Shown: positions 24,243-33,247, counted from the stretch's first letter. The stretch is DNA of 34,046 bases from CALRBF01 sp964646465 (GCA_964646465.1 CAZYEN010000025.1:1-34046); one strand, 5' to 3'. The notes: generated by a model from the sequence alone, not told the origin. Numbers and translations are program-made.

Positions 24243-25511
24243 ATGATTGCTTTAAATCCGTTCACTGGTGAATTTACTAGTTTAAGCTTCATAATCAATG
24301 AAGATAATTTTGAGGATATTTCAATAGAGGATTCTGCAATAGATAAATTTTATTATTTTAAGAATAAGCAAAAGGGTCTTATAAAACATTTTATACTCAA
24401 AAAAGGGTTTCAGACTCAAAAATCTTGTGATGTTACTTTAATAAAACAAGATAGTGGTAAATTTACTCCTCGATTTAATTTCTATATTTGGAATAAAACA
24501 AAAAAATCAAAAGAAGAGTTTGAAAGAAAAGAGCTTAATCAAAACTTTATAAAATCTAATATTAGTCTTGATGATTGTTATAAAGAATTTTTAGCTTTAT
24601 TGGACTTTTTAAAAAGTTTCGAAAATATAGAAATAGGTGATACATCATTTAAAGTCGTAGATAAAAATAAATTTATTCTTAATTTTAAAACGCAAGAAGA
24701 GGTGCAAAAAATAAAAGATTTAAGCCAAATTTTTTTAGAGGGAGATATTTCAGAAGAAGATGTAATCAAAGCTCTGTCAGATAACCGAAAGAAAAATTTA
24801 GAAGAATTTAGGACTCTTCTTGAAGATACAGAATATTGGAATATTTATTTTGAAAATAATAAAGCTGATATCAAAGGAACAGGTGAGGAAGCTGTTTGGC
24901 ATCACTTTTTAAAAAGTAATGATTGGATAATTGGTCTTAATGTAGATATTCGATTTATTAAGGAATTTGTAGATGAAGTAAATACTGGAATCCCAGATAC
25001 GACTGGAAAAGGAAGCCCAAATACAGATCAAATTGGATGGTCAGACTACACAACTTTAATTGAATTCAAAACTCCTAATACTGATATTTTTACTAAAACA
25101 AAGAAATCAACTTCAAGGGCGAATACTTGGTCTTTTTCAGATTCATTTATTGACGGAATAAGTCAGTGTTTAGCACAAAAGTTTGATTGGGATAAAACTC
25201 ATAAAACCAAAAATCTTCTTAATAACAGCCAAGAAATAATCGATCAAAACAAGACAAGAACAGTTGATCCGAAAAGTATTTTCATAATTGGCTCTAAATC
25301 TAGAGAATTCTCAGAAAACTCAACTAATACTAATATAATTACAAAAAGAGATACTTTTGAAAGATTTAGAAGAAACAATAGAAATGTGGAAATTATTACT
25401 TTTGACGAGCTTTATGAAAGAGCCTATTTTATCGTTTATAACGAAAAGACACTTGATCTAGATAAAATTACAGACAATTCAATTATAAACCCTCAATATT
25501 TACCATCTTAA
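24243..25511 (+). CDS. sduA: Shedu-family (SduA, DUF4263) anti-phage nuclease
   Basis: The 422-aa protein has a variable N-terminal part (about 1-200) and a C-terminal PD-(D/E)XK nuclease of the Shedu type. Visible features are Glu215/216 in GTGEEAVWHHFL, Asp262 and Asp268 ahead of TTLIEFKTP with Glu274 and Lys276, SIFIIGS, and the signature tail FERFRRNNRNVEIITFDELYERA. Shedu proteins are single-gene anti-phage effectors that nick or degrade DNA. Here it lies between hsdS and hsdR with gaps of 5 and 10 nt, so it must be cotranscribed with the type I system. The N-terminal part probably senses the trigger; it matches nothing I know. Confidence 0.85.
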   Translation: MIALNPFTGEFTSLSFIINEDNFEDISIEDSAIDKFYYFKNKQKGLIKHFILKKGFQTQKSCDVTLIKQDSGKFTPRFNFYIWNKTKKSKEEFERKELNQNFIKSNISLDDCYKEFLALLDFLKSFENIEIGDTSFKVVDKNKFILNFKTQEEVQKIKDLSQIFLEGDISEEDVIKALSDNRKKNLEEFRTLLEDTEYWNIYFENNKADIKGTGEEAVWHHFLKSNDWIIGLNVDIRFIKEFVDEVNTGIPDTTGKGSPNTDQIGWSDYTTLIEFKTPNTDIFTKTKKSTSRANTWSFSDSFIDGISQCLAQKFDWDKTHKTKNLLNNSQEIIDQNKTRTVDPKSIFIIGSKSREFSENSTNTNIITKRDTFERFRRNNRNVEIITFDELYERAYFIVYNEKTLDLDKITDNSIINPQYLPS

Positions 25512-25521
25512 TTAAACTTTT

Positions 25522-28500
25522 ATGAAATTTACCGAAGAAAAACTCGAGCAGGCAATCATAGAACTCTTTTCAGAAGTAGGGATACCCCACTATCACGGGG
25601 AGAGCATTCACAAAGAAATGAGTGATGTTCTCTTGCGAGATGATTTGGGGACTTTTCTGAGAAATAGATATTCGGGGGAAGGAATAACTGAAAATGAAAT
25701 TGAATCAATAATCCGTAGACTTGAATTGTTTCCAAGTTCAGATTTATATGGAAGTAATAAAGCAATTTTCAATCTTATTTCCAATGGTTTTATTCTCAAG
25801 AGGGAAGACCATACCCAGAAAGATATTTTTATTGAACTTCTCGACTACAATATGGTCGACAATAATATCTTCAAGATTGTCAATCAGCTTGAAATTGTTG
25901 GATATGAAAAAAGAATCCCTGATGGGATTTTATATATCAATGGTTTGCCACTGGTTGTCTTTGAATTCAAAAGTGCTATCAAAGAGAATACGACTATCAA
26001 AGATGCCTATACTCAACTAACTGTCCGTTATCGTAGGGATATCCCTGAGCTTTTTAAATACAATGCTCTTTGTGTGATTAGTGATGGTGTAAATAATAAA
26101 ATGGGATCATTTTTTGCTCCGTATGATTTCTTTTATGCTTGGCGAAAAGTGGAAGATGGAGATGAGCCAGCAGATGGAATAGATTCGCTCTTTACTATGA
26201 TAAAGGGGCTTTTTGATAAGAAAAGACTTCTTGATGTAATTCATAATTTTATCTATTTTCCTGATACTACTAAAGATGATGTGAAGATTGTTTGTCGCTA
26301 TCCGCAGTATTATGCAGCAAATAAACTCTTTGAGAGTATCAAAGAAAATATGCGACCCCATGGAAGTGGTAAGGGTGGAACATATTTTGGGGCTACAGGT
26401 TCAGGAAAGAGTTTTACTATGCTCTATTTGACTCGTTTGCTGATGAAGAGTAAACATTTTAGTGCGCCAACCATACTACTTATTACTGACAGAACTGATT
26501 TGGATGATCAGCTATCTACACAATTTACTAATGCTAAAAAGTTTATTGGTGATGAAAATGTGATTAGCGTTGAAAGTCGTGAGGATTTGAAAAATAAATT
26601 ACAAGGTATTGAGAGTGGGGGAGTCTATTTGACTACTATCCACAAATTTACTGAAAGTACTGAGCTTTTGACTGATCGCACAAATGTAATTTGTATTTCT
26701 GATGAGGCTCATCGTTCACAGATTAATCTTGATCAAAAATTGAAGATTACTGACAAGGGGGTAGAGGTGAAGTATGGTTTTGCAAAATATCTACACGATT
26801 CATTGCCAAATGCGACTTATGTGGGTGTTACTGGAACACCTATTGATGGGACTTTGGATGTGTTTGGTTCTGTGGCGGATGCGTATACTATGCGTGAATC
26901 TGTTGAGGATGAAATTACTGTGAGAATTATTTATGAAGGAAGGGCTGCTAAGGTGATAATGAATGAAGATAAACTAAAAGAAATTGAAGAATATTATAAG
27001 AAATGTGACGAAGAAGGTGCGAATGAATACCAAATAGAAGAAAGTAAAAAAGCTGTTACCCAAATGGAAGTTATTTTGGGGGATCCAAATCGTTTGAAAT
27101 TGCTGGCGTCTGATTTTGTGCAGCACTATGAGACGAGAATTGCCGAAGGTGCGAGTGTACTTGGGAAGGTGATGTTTGTTTCGTCTAGTCGTCCGATAGC
27201 GTATAACTTCTATAAGGAAATTATTGCTCTACGTCCTGAGTGGGCAGAGATAAAAGCCTGTGATGATGGTGTAGAGATATCTGAGCAAGAAAAGCAGGAA
27301 TTAAAACCGATTGAGAAGATAAAAATGGTGATGACGAGACACAGAGATGATGAAAAAGTCCTTTATGATATGCTGGGAACAAAAGATGACAGAAAAGAAT
27401 TAGATCGTCAGTTTAAGAGTGCTAAATCTAACTTTAAAATTGCTATTGTGGTGGATATGTGGTTGACGGGATTTGATGTGCCCTTTTTGGAATCAATTTA
27501 TATTGATAAGCCGATTCAGCAACACTCATTGATACAGACTATTTCTCGTGTGAACCGTGTGTATGAGGGTAAGGAATGTGGTTTGGTGGTGGACTATATT
27601 GGAATCAAGAGTAATATGAATGTGGCTTTGAAAAAGTACGGCAATGGTGGAGTTGGTGGCGGTGATTTTGAGGGAATAGAAAAAGCTGTTGTTATTGTAA
27701 AAGATCAGTTGGATTTATTACATAAGCTATTCCATAACTTTGATAATGCTCTATATTTTAGTGGGACTCCACTTGAAAAATTACATTGCTTGAATCGTGG
27801 TGCTGAATACGTACAACTTACCGATGAACTAGAAAAGCGCTTTATGGCGATAACAAAAAAACTGCGTTCTGCTTATGATTTGTGCTGCTCGAGTGAGGAC
27901 ATTGATCAAAGGGAACGGGATTATATTCATTTCTACTCTGCCATCCGAGCTATTGTTCATAAGCTAACCAAAGGTGATGCTCCAGATACTGCTCAAATGA
28001 ATGACCGAGTGAGGCAGATGATACAGGAAGCTTTGATAAGTGATGGAATAGAAGAGATATTTAAGCTAGATAAGAATGATCCGAAAAATAATGCCGATAT
28101 ATTTAGTGATGAGTATATGGCGAGGATAGATAAAATAACACTGCCGAATACTAAAATTAAGTTGTTGCAACAGTTGTTGGCTAAAGCGATTGATGAATTT
28201 AAGAAAACAAACAAGATTAAAGGTGTTGATTTTTCAAAACGATTAAAAAAACTGATTGACGTTTATAATGAGAGAAAAGATTTTGATGTCTTTCAAAGTG
28301 ATGTGCTGGATGATGTTGCAGAACAATTTTCAAATTTGTTCAAAGATCTGCAAAAAGAAAGAAGCTCTTTTATGGATTTAGGTATTGATTTTGAGGAAAA
28401 AGCTTTTTATGACATTCTTAAAGCAGTCGCTGAGAAATACAAGTTTGATTACCCTGAAGAGAAGCTTATTGCATTATCTCAATCTATTAAAGCTATTGTA

Positions 28501-28674
28501 GATGATAAGGCGCGATACACAGATTGGTCTCAAAAAGCTGACATAAAAGCCGAACTCAAAGTAGATTTGATTTTAACATTGGATCAGCATGGATATCCTC
28601 CAGTTCCAAAGGATGAAATATTTAAAGAAATCTTTGAACAGGCAGAGAATTTTAAGAAGTATGTTCAAATATAA
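25522..28674 (+). CDS. hsdR: Type I restriction subunit HsdR
   Basis: The 1050-aa protein has the N-terminal nuclease (Pro133-Asp134 then Glu148-x-Lys150 in LVVFEFKSA), the SF2 translocase with Walker A GATGSGKS (290-297), DEAH (394-397) and VTGTP, further helicase motifs (QTISRVNRVYEGK) and a C-terminal helical domain that docks on HsdM. All key residues are present and the length is normal, so the enzyme should be active. Its codon use looks richer in GTG/CTT than the upstream genes, which hints at a separate history. It ends the operon; the next gene has its own promoter. Confidence 0.95.
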   Translation: MKFTEEKLEQAIIELFSEVGIPHYHGESIHKEMSDVLLRDDLGTFLRNRYSGEGITENEIESIIRRLELFPSSDLYGSNKAIFNLISNGFILKREDHTQKDIFIELLDYNMVDNNIFKIVNQLEIVGYEKRIPDGILYINGLPLVVFEFKSAIKENTTIKDAYTQLTVRYRRDIPELFKYNALCVISDGVNNKMGSFFAPYDFFYAWRKVEDGDEPADGIDSLFTMIKGLFDKKRLLDVIHNFIYFPDTTKDDVKIVCRYPQYYAANKLFESIKENMRPHGSGKGGTYFGATGSGKSFTMLYLTRLLMKSKHFSAPTILLITDRTDLDDQLSTQFTNAKKFIGDENVISVESREDLKNKLQGIESGGVYLTTIHKFTESTELLTDRTNVICISDEAHRSQINLDQKLKITDKGVEVKYGFAKYLHDSLPNATYVGVTGTPIDGTLDVFGSVADAYTMRESVEDEITVRIIYEGRAAKVIMNEDKLKEIEEYYKKCDEEGANEYQIEESKKAVTQMEVILGDPNRLKLLASDFVQHYETRIAEGASVLGKVMFVSSSRPIAYNFYKEIIALRPEWAEIKACDDGVEISEQEKQELKPIEKIKMVMTRHRDDEKVLYDMLGTKDDRKELDRQFKSAKSNFKIAIVVDMWLTGFDVPFLESIYIDKPIQQHSLIQTISRVNRVYEGKECGLVVDYIGIKSNMNVALKKYGNGGVGGGDFEGIEKAVVIVKDQLDLLHKLFHNFDNALYFSGTPLEKLHCLNRGAEYVQLTDELEKRFMAITKKLRSAYDLCCSSEDIDQRERDYIHFYSAIRAIVHKLTKGDAPDTAQMNDRVRQMIQEALISDGIEEIFKLDKNDPKNNADIFSDEYMARIDKITLPNTKIKLLQQLLAKAIDEFKKTNKIKGVDFSKRLKKLIDVYNERKDFDVFQSDVLDDVAEQFSNLFKDLQKERSSFMDLGIDFEEKAFYDILKAVAEKYKFDYPEEKLIALSQSIKAIVDDKARYTDWSQKADIKAELKVDLILTLDQHGYPPVPKDEIFKEIFEQAENFKKYVQI

Positions 28675-28692
28675 GATACAATTATTTATAAA

Positions 28693-28701
28693 TGATATAA
28701 T
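28693..28701 (+). promoter_or_regulatory. Extended -10 of the DUF2130 gene
   Basis: TGA-TATAAT (-10 at 28696-28701), 22 nt after the hsdR stop. The leader of about 58 nt contains a 12-codon ATG frame (28723-28761) that could be a minor upstream ORF. Confidence 0.6.
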
Positions 28702-28765
28702 AAATTTAAATAATAACATTTTATGAAGCAATACACTATTACTTATTATCTAATTTTCTAAAATT

Positions 28766-30040
28766 ATGAACGATATTATTTGTCCAAATTGTAAAAAAGC
28801 TTTCAAAGTTGATGAGGCTGGTTTTGCGGATATTATGAAACAGGTTCGTGACCATAAATTCGAGGAGGAATTAAGAGAGAGATTGTCTATTGCTGAGAAA
28901 GAAAAAGAAAGTGCTGTCAAATTAGCTGAATCTAATTTAAAAAATAAATTGCAAGAGGAATTAGCCAAGAAGGATAGAGATTTATTAGACTTAAAGGCTG
29001 AAAAGGATCGGAAATTAGCTGAACAATTGGCAAAGAAAGAGGCTGAACTAGCTGAGATGAAGTCTAAAATTGATAAGTCCGAGATAGAGAAAAAACTTAG
29101 TGTTACTGAGGCTGTCAAAAGGATTGAAAAAGAGCGAGATGATTTGGCTCATAATTTACAAAATAAAGAAACTGAAAAACAATTATTAGAAAAATCTCTA
29201 TATGAGAAGTTTGCATCTGAACTGAAGACAAAAGATGATATTATCAAAATGAAAGATGATGAAATTGCTCTTCGTAAAGATATGAAGCTGAAACTATCTA
29301 CCAAAATGGTTGGTGAAACTCTGGAACAGCATTGTGAGACAGAATTCAATAAACTTCGTGCGACTGCTTTTCAGAATGCTTATTTTGAGAAAGATAATGA
29401 CTCTAAAACTGGTAGCAAGGGTGACTTTATTTATCGTGAGACAGACTCTGCAGGTAATGAGATTATCTCAATTATGTTTGAAATGAAGAATGAGGGAGAC
29501 GGAACTGCTACAAAAAAGCGAAATGAAGATTTTTTACGAGAATTGGATAAGGACCGTTTAGAAAAGAAATGTGAATATGCTGTCCTTGTGTCACTGTTAG
29601 AAGCTGACAATGAACTGTATAATTCTGGAATTGTTGATGTGTCTCATCGGTTTTCTAAAATGTATGTTGTTCGTCCGCAATTTTTCATTCCGATTATTAC
29701 ATTGTTGCGAAATGCGGCTATGAATTCTCTTCAATATAAAGCAGAACTTGCTTTGGTAAAAAGTCAAAATATTGATATTACAAACTTTGAGGATAATATA
29801 AATAAATTCAAAGAAGGCTTTGCTAAAAATTATGATCTTGCTAGTCGTAAATTTAAAACTGCTATTGAAGAGATAGATAAAACTATCGACCATTTACAAA
29901 AAACAAAAGATGCTCTCTTGTCTTCTGAGAATAATCTAAGATTAGCTAATAATAAAGCAGAGGACCTCACTATCAAGAGATTAACTCGTGATAACTCTAC
30001 TATGCAAGTAATGTTTGAAGAATTATCTAAATCTAAGTAA
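28766..30040 (+). CDS. DUF2130 protein, coiled coil plus PD-(D/E)XK-like domain
   Basis: The 424-aa protein begins with a CPNC knuckle (residues 6-9). It continues into a long Glu/Lys coiled coil (about 30-180) and then a nuclease-like core: Asp220 in GSKGDFIYRE and Glu239-x-Lys241 in ISIMFEMKNE, the layout of PD-(D/E)XK enzymes. A second coiled coil (about 340-420) ends it. DUF2130 proteins are widespread and uncharacterised; the build resembles that of RmuC-like DNA-associated proteins. It follows hsdR directly on the same strand but with its own promoter. A role in defence is inferred from position only. Confidence 0.85.
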   Translation: MNDIICPNCKKAFKVDEAGFADIMKQVRDHKFEEELRERLSIAEKEKESAVKLAESNLKNKLQEELAKKDRDLLDLKAEKDRKLAEQLAKKEAELAEMKSKIDKSEIEKKLSVTEAVKRIEKERDDLAHNLQNKETEKQLLEKSLYEKFASELKTKDDIIKMKDDEIALRKDMKLKLSTKMVGETLEQHCETEFNKLRATAFQNAYFEKDNDSKTGSKGDFIYRETDSAGNEIISIMFEMKNEGDGTATKKRNEDFLRELDKDRLEKKCEYAVLVSLLEADNELYNSGIVDVSHRFSKMYVVRPQFFIPIITLLRNAAMNSLQYKAELALVKSQNIDITNFEDNINKFKEGFAKNYDLASRKFKTAIEEIDKTIDHLQKTKDALLSSENNLRLANNKAEDLTIKRLTRDNSTMQVMFEELSKSK

Positions 30041-30106
30041 AAACTCTTATTCTGAAATTTTTCATTAGAGTTGTAAAATTAAGGTTATATCTTTTTATAA
30101 AGTGTA

Positions 30107-30135
30107 TTGACTAATATTCTAATTTGTGATATATA
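30107..30135 (+). promoter_or_regulatory. Promoter of the 30151 gene
   Basis: TTGACT (30107-30112), a 17-bp spacer ending TGTGA, and TATATA (30130-30135); a TATAAT two bases on is an alternative -10. Confidence 0.72.
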
Positions 30136-30150
30136 ATATTCTGTTTATAG

Positions 30151-30597
30151 ATGAAAATTTCGCTGGTAATAGTGTTATTAAAATATATTTTAGTTTCACT
30201 ACTACTCGTGAGAGTAGTGCCCTTTACCTTTGAACTTGTAATGATTAGTCAAAAAATGCGTCTTAAGCTTGAAGATGTTAAGTTTGATAGAGGTCTAATG
30301 TTAAGAGCAATCCAATTACTGGATACTCTAATCCAAGGTCCTGATCCTGTTACAGATCCAGAGGCATGCGATAAATATGGTACTGCCATGGATTATTTAG
30401 ATCAATATGCTAGTTGTGCTCAGCTTTATCAATCAAGAGATGCATTGAATCAAGCTGTTAACATAATTCAATCTGGTATGGATGATGAGTATTTATACAA
30501 AATATTAGCTCTGAATGCTCGATCTGCTCTCAGGTATCAAAGGCGTCATTTAATTCACAAAGGCCCATTAAATAGACTGCTTTTGATAATGTCTTGA
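30151..30597 (+). CDS. Orphan small protein with N-terminal membrane helix, 148 aa
   Basis: The protein has a hydrophobic N-terminus (about residues 3-32) and a helical C-terminal part that looks like one or two TPR-like hairpins (MLRAIQLLDTLIQG; GTAMDYLDQYASCAQLYQ; ALNQAVNIIQSG). There are two Cys in the predicted outer part. I do not recognise a family. It ends in TGA and is bracketed by its own promoter and a very strong terminator. Confidence 0.65.
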   Translation: MKISLVIVLLKYILVSLLLVRVVPFTFELVMISQKMRLKLEDVKFDRGLMLRAIQLLDTLIQGPDPVTDPEACDKYGTAMDYLDQYASCAQLYQSRDALNQAVNIIQSGMDDEYLYKILALNARSALRYQRRHLIHKGPLNRLLLIMS

Positions 30598-30616
30598 TAT
30601 CTTCTTTAGGTTCCCC

Positions 30617-30652
30617 AAAGGTCATAAGTCTTTTACTTATGACCTTTTTTAT
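30617..30652 (+). terminator. Strong intrinsic terminator of the 30151 gene
   Basis: A perfect 13-bp stem (30617-30629 with 30635-30647) around CTTTT, continuing into T's. Confidence 0.95.
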
Positions 30653-30733
30653 ATATACTGAGAGAATTTTTGGGGTAGGTATGAAAAAAATGAGAAACAT
30701 CGTAGATAATATTTTAATGTTGAAATTTATTTT

Positions 30734-30792
30734 GTCTCCCTTCCATCCCTACGTGAGGCAGGCGGGGGGAGTACCCGTAGGGGGAGGGTGGA
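30734..30792 (+). repeat. GC-rich palindromic repeat, core with inner insertion
   Basis: Starts GTCTCCCTTCC and ends GGGGGAGGGTGGA like the 40-bp core, but holds about 20 extra bases (CCCTACGTGAGGCAGG), shared in part with 16790-16815. Confidence 0.75.
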
Positions 30793-30820
30793 TAGAAAAC
30801 ATTTTAAATTTTAGTGTAAA

Positions 30821-30851
30821 TAAAAACCCCGACTATGATCTGTTGGGGTTT
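30821..30851 (-). terminator. Intrinsic terminator of the 30870 minus-strand gene
   Basis: On the minus strand, AAACCCC pairs with GGGGTTT around a 14-nt loop, followed by a T run. Confidence 0.8.
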
Positions 30852-30869
30852 CAGGAGATAATTATAGCA

Positions 30870-31121
30870 TTATGTCTTGATCACAATATCAAGAGCAACT
30901 AACTGTGGTCTGTTTATATTATGTACTTTTGAAAAGTTCTTAATAATATTATCTATAATATCCAGTGGTTCTTTTCCAGGTTGTACTGAGAAGCAACCTG
31001 TGATGGTCGAGACTTTGGGATTACCTTTGTCCCGAATATGGATACGATATTCATATCTATCACAGTTTGATGCTTGACATTGATTCGTTTCGGGAGATTG
31101 ATGCAACTCTGATTGAACCAT
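30870..31121 (-). CDS. Orphan small protein, 83 aa
   Basis: The frame extends to a GTG at 31148, but the predicted transcript starts there, so the ATG at 31121 is preferred. The product has three Cys (QCQASNCDRYEYRI; ITGCFSVQPG) and a C-terminal helix plus strand (DIIDNIIKNF; LVALDIVIKT), and looks like a small alpha/beta domain. No family recognised. Own promoter and terminator: a single-gene unit. Confidence 0.6.
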   Translation of the reverse strand: MVQSELHQSPETNQCQASNCDRYEYRIHIRDKGNPKVSTITGCFSVQPGKEPLDIIDNIIKNFSKVHNINRPQLVALDIVIKT

Positions 31122-31154
31122 GACTGACTGTTTTGAGATAATAGTCACTCTACT

Positions 31155-31184
31155 AAAGTATCATATTTTTAATATTTTTGTCAA
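31155..31184 (-). promoter_or_regulatory. Promoter of the 30870 gene
   Basis: On the minus strand, TTGACA (31179-31184), an 18-bp spacer ending TATGA, and TACTTT (31155-31160). Confidence 0.72.
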
Positions 31185-31244
31185 TATTAATTAAATACAT
31201 GTTTTATATTGATCTATATAATCTAAGATTTTAGTATTAAGATA

Positions 31245-31273
31245 TTTACAAATGGCTTTATTTATGATAAGTT
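31245..31273 (+). promoter_or_regulatory. Promoter of the 31297 small gene
   Basis: TTTACA (31245-31250), a 17-bp spacer ending TATGA, and TAAGTT (31268-31273), the same -10 context as the 8003 promoter. Confidence 0.75.
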
Positions 31274-31296
31274 AGTCATGCCCAACAAGATTCATT

Positions 31297-31440
31297 ATGA
31301 GACCTCGCAAAGAAATCATTATCGACAGTGCTGCTTTTTGTAATTCTATGACAAAGGCATCCCTGAGGCTGGCATTGCACAAAAGAATTATCCCGGTCTA
31401 TATCGGCATGGCTATAATTTCATTTATAGTCAGTCGTTGA
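31297..31440 (+). CDS. Short orphan peptide, 47 aa, basic with hydrophobic C-terminus
   Basis: The frame runs ATG-TGA, with a basic first part (MRPRKEIIID, then LRLALHKR) and a hydrophobic C-terminal stretch (IIPVYIGMAIISFIV) long enough to cross or dock on a membrane. The start lies 23 nt after the -10, as at 583 and 19956, and a terminator follows. It could be a small membrane peptide, or the 200-nt transcript could be a non-coding RNA. No family recognised. Confidence 0.5.
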   Translation: MRPRKEIIIDSAAFCNSMTKASLRLALHKRIIPVYIGMAIISFIVSR

Positions 31441-31462
31441 GGTGAATAGAATATTTCATCTT

Positions 31463-31492
31463 AGCTACCTATTGGGGTAGCTTTTTATTTTT
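31463..31492 (+). terminator. Intrinsic terminator of the 31297 unit
   Basis: AGCTACC (31463-31469) pairs with GGTAGCT (31476-31482), followed by TTTTTATTTTTTT. Confidence 0.88.
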
Positions 31493-31516
31493 TTGTATTA
31501 AAATATATAAATTCTT

Positions 31517-31799
31517 GTCTCCCTTTGGAGGGAGGACTATACTTGAAATACTAAAATATTAGAATAAACTTTATACAATATTAGACTCAGTCCTCACTCC
31601 GTCGTCGCAAATGGGGATTTGCTCCTTGAAAACCCACGGTTTCCAACACTCGGTCTTTGACCTCGTTGCCTTCCTTCACGGTAAAACTACCGTTTTCCCG
31701 ACCCCTTTCCCAGAATTTCAGTCTCTAACTACGGTGCCACCTCCCCCAAGGGAGGACAGAAAAACTACAATACAGGCGACTGAGAGGTCGCCCCTACGA
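31517..31799. repeat. Mosaic of GC-rich repeat modules before the split RhuM gene
   Basis: This fills most of the gene-free stretch 31441-31902. It contains GTCTCCCTTTGGAGGGAG (31517-31534), a reverse GTCGCAAAT-GGGG-ATTTGC module (31604-31627), a reverse CCACCTCCCCCAAGGGAGG piece (31737-31755) and the GGCGAC-TGAGAG-GTCGCC hairpin (31772-31799). About 31628-31735 is a GC-richer stretch unlike its flanks with no match I can name. The open frame across it is not a gene. Confidence 0.75.
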
Positions 31800-31860
31800 C
31801 TAAGAAATGGAGGGATAAACCCTCCGCTATGAATTTATATTATAAACTAGTCTATTATTA

Positions 31861-31869
31861 TGGTATAAT
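31861..31869 (+). promoter_or_regulatory. Extended -10 of the split RhuM gene
   Basis: TGG-TATAAT (-10 at 31864-31869); the bases after it (ATAATTAATA) match those after the 16922 promoter. Confidence 0.7.
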
Positions 31870-32493
31870 ATAATTAATACATATATCCTGTTTAGAAATA
31901 CTATGTCAAAAAAAACACTAAATCAACAATCTTCATCGGAGCTTATCCAAGCTAGTACGGCTCAGTATTTGACTTTTGTATCTGCTAGTGGAGATGATTC
32001 GGAAAGTATAGAGGTCAGATATGAAGATGAAAATATCTGGATGACTCAAAAAATGATGGCGGAAATGTATGGGGTATCTGTGCAAGCTATACAACAGCAT
32101 ATTGCTACTTTGGTAGAAAAAAAAGAAATTGATTCAGCAACTATCAAGCAATACTTGATAGTTCAAAGAGAAGGTATAAGAGAAGTAAAAAGGAATATAG
32201 ACCATTATAATCTCCAAGCTATTATCGCAGTTGGATTCAAGATAGAAAATGACAGAGCTGTACAATTTCGTAAATGGGCAAGACAAATAGTAAAAGATTA
32301 TACTATTCAGGGTTGGGCTATGGATAGTGAAAGGTTAAAGCAAGCTAATCAATTTGATAAAGAGTTTTTTGAAAGACAATTACAAAAGATTAGAGAAATC
32401 CGACTTAGTGAAAGAATGTTTTATCAAAAAGTGACGGATATCTATGCAACTAGTGTTGATTATGATTCTTCTGCTTCTACTACTATTAAGTTT

Positions 32494-33247
32494 GGGTCTC
32501 CCACAGAATATGGTATAATTAGGGTTAATAAAACCTTTATTTATGCAAAGAAACAAGTATATAAAAAACGCAAAGATTTCAGAGGTAAAATTCAGACAAT
32601 TACTAAAGATATATAGTATAGATGAAAGTGCTTCAAAAGCAGCATTAATCGTAGGAGTACATATCAATACAGCAGAGAGAATATTTAAGCTATTAAGACA
32701 AAGAGTTGCTTTTGTAGCACTTCAAGAAACAGAGAAAGAATTATCTGGAGAATTTGAAGTAGATGAATCATATTTTGGAGCAAAAAGAATAAGAGGAAAA
32801 AGAGGGAGAGGAGCAGCAGGAAAAACACCAGTATTTGGATTATTAAAGAGAAATGGTAAAGTATATACACAAATTATAAAAAAGTGTTCTAAACAAGAGA
32901 TTATGCCAATAATACAAGGTAAAATATTAGAAAGCTCTACTATATATTCTGACGGTTGGAAAGCTTATGATGGATTAGTTTTAAATGGATATGAACATTA
33001 TCGTATATACCATTCACATGATGAATTTGCCAGAGGCAAAAATCATGTGAATGGTATTGAATCTTTTTGGTCTTTCACTAAAAGAAGACTTAATAAATTT
33101 AATGGCTTTACTAAATCTAATTTCTCTATCTTTCTTAAAGAATCTGAATTCAGATTCAATCATAGACATGATAATATTTATATGTTACTATTATCTCATA
33201 TTAGAAAATTTCCACTCTAAATTATCTACATATTCTGTGGGAGACCC
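32494..33247 (+). mobile_element. IS1595-family insertion sequence, 754 bp
   Basis: Perfect 19-bp terminal inverted repeats, GGGTCTCCCACAGAATATG at 32494-32512 and its complement at 33229-33247, flank one transposase gene. The 7-bp sequence TAAGTTT occurs directly on both sides (32487-32493 and 33248-33254) as the target duplication; the family usually makes 8 bp, and the eighth base differs here. Ends and transposase look intact, so it may still move. Confidence 0.93.
32543..33220 (+). CDS. IS1595-family (ISXO2-like) transposase
   Basis: The 225-aa DDE-type transposase shows Asp74 in FEVDESYFGAKR, Asp137 in IYSDGWKAYD and the VNGIESFWSFTKRRL block with Asn170/Glu173. It lacks the N-terminal zinc ribbon found in longer family members and keeps a helix-turn-helix-like start (ESASKAALIVGVHINTAERIF). 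A TATAAT lies just inside the left end at about 32513-32519. It is the only transposase in the window. Confidence 0.92.
   Translation: MQRNKYIKNAKISEVKFRQLLKIYSIDESASKAALIVGVHINTAERIFKLLRQRVAFVALQETEKELSGEFEVDESYFGAKRIRGKRGRGAAGKTPVFGLLKRNGKVYTQIIKKCSKQEIMPIIQGKILESSTIYSDGWKAYDGLVLNGYEHYRIYHSHDEFARGKNHVNGIESFWSFTKRRLNKFNGFTKSNFSIFLKESEFRFNHRHDNIYMLLLSHIRKFPL

Noticed and set aside
31611..31832. 73-codon plus-strand open frame
   Set aside because: It is composed largely of repeat modules also found elsewhere in non-coding contexts.
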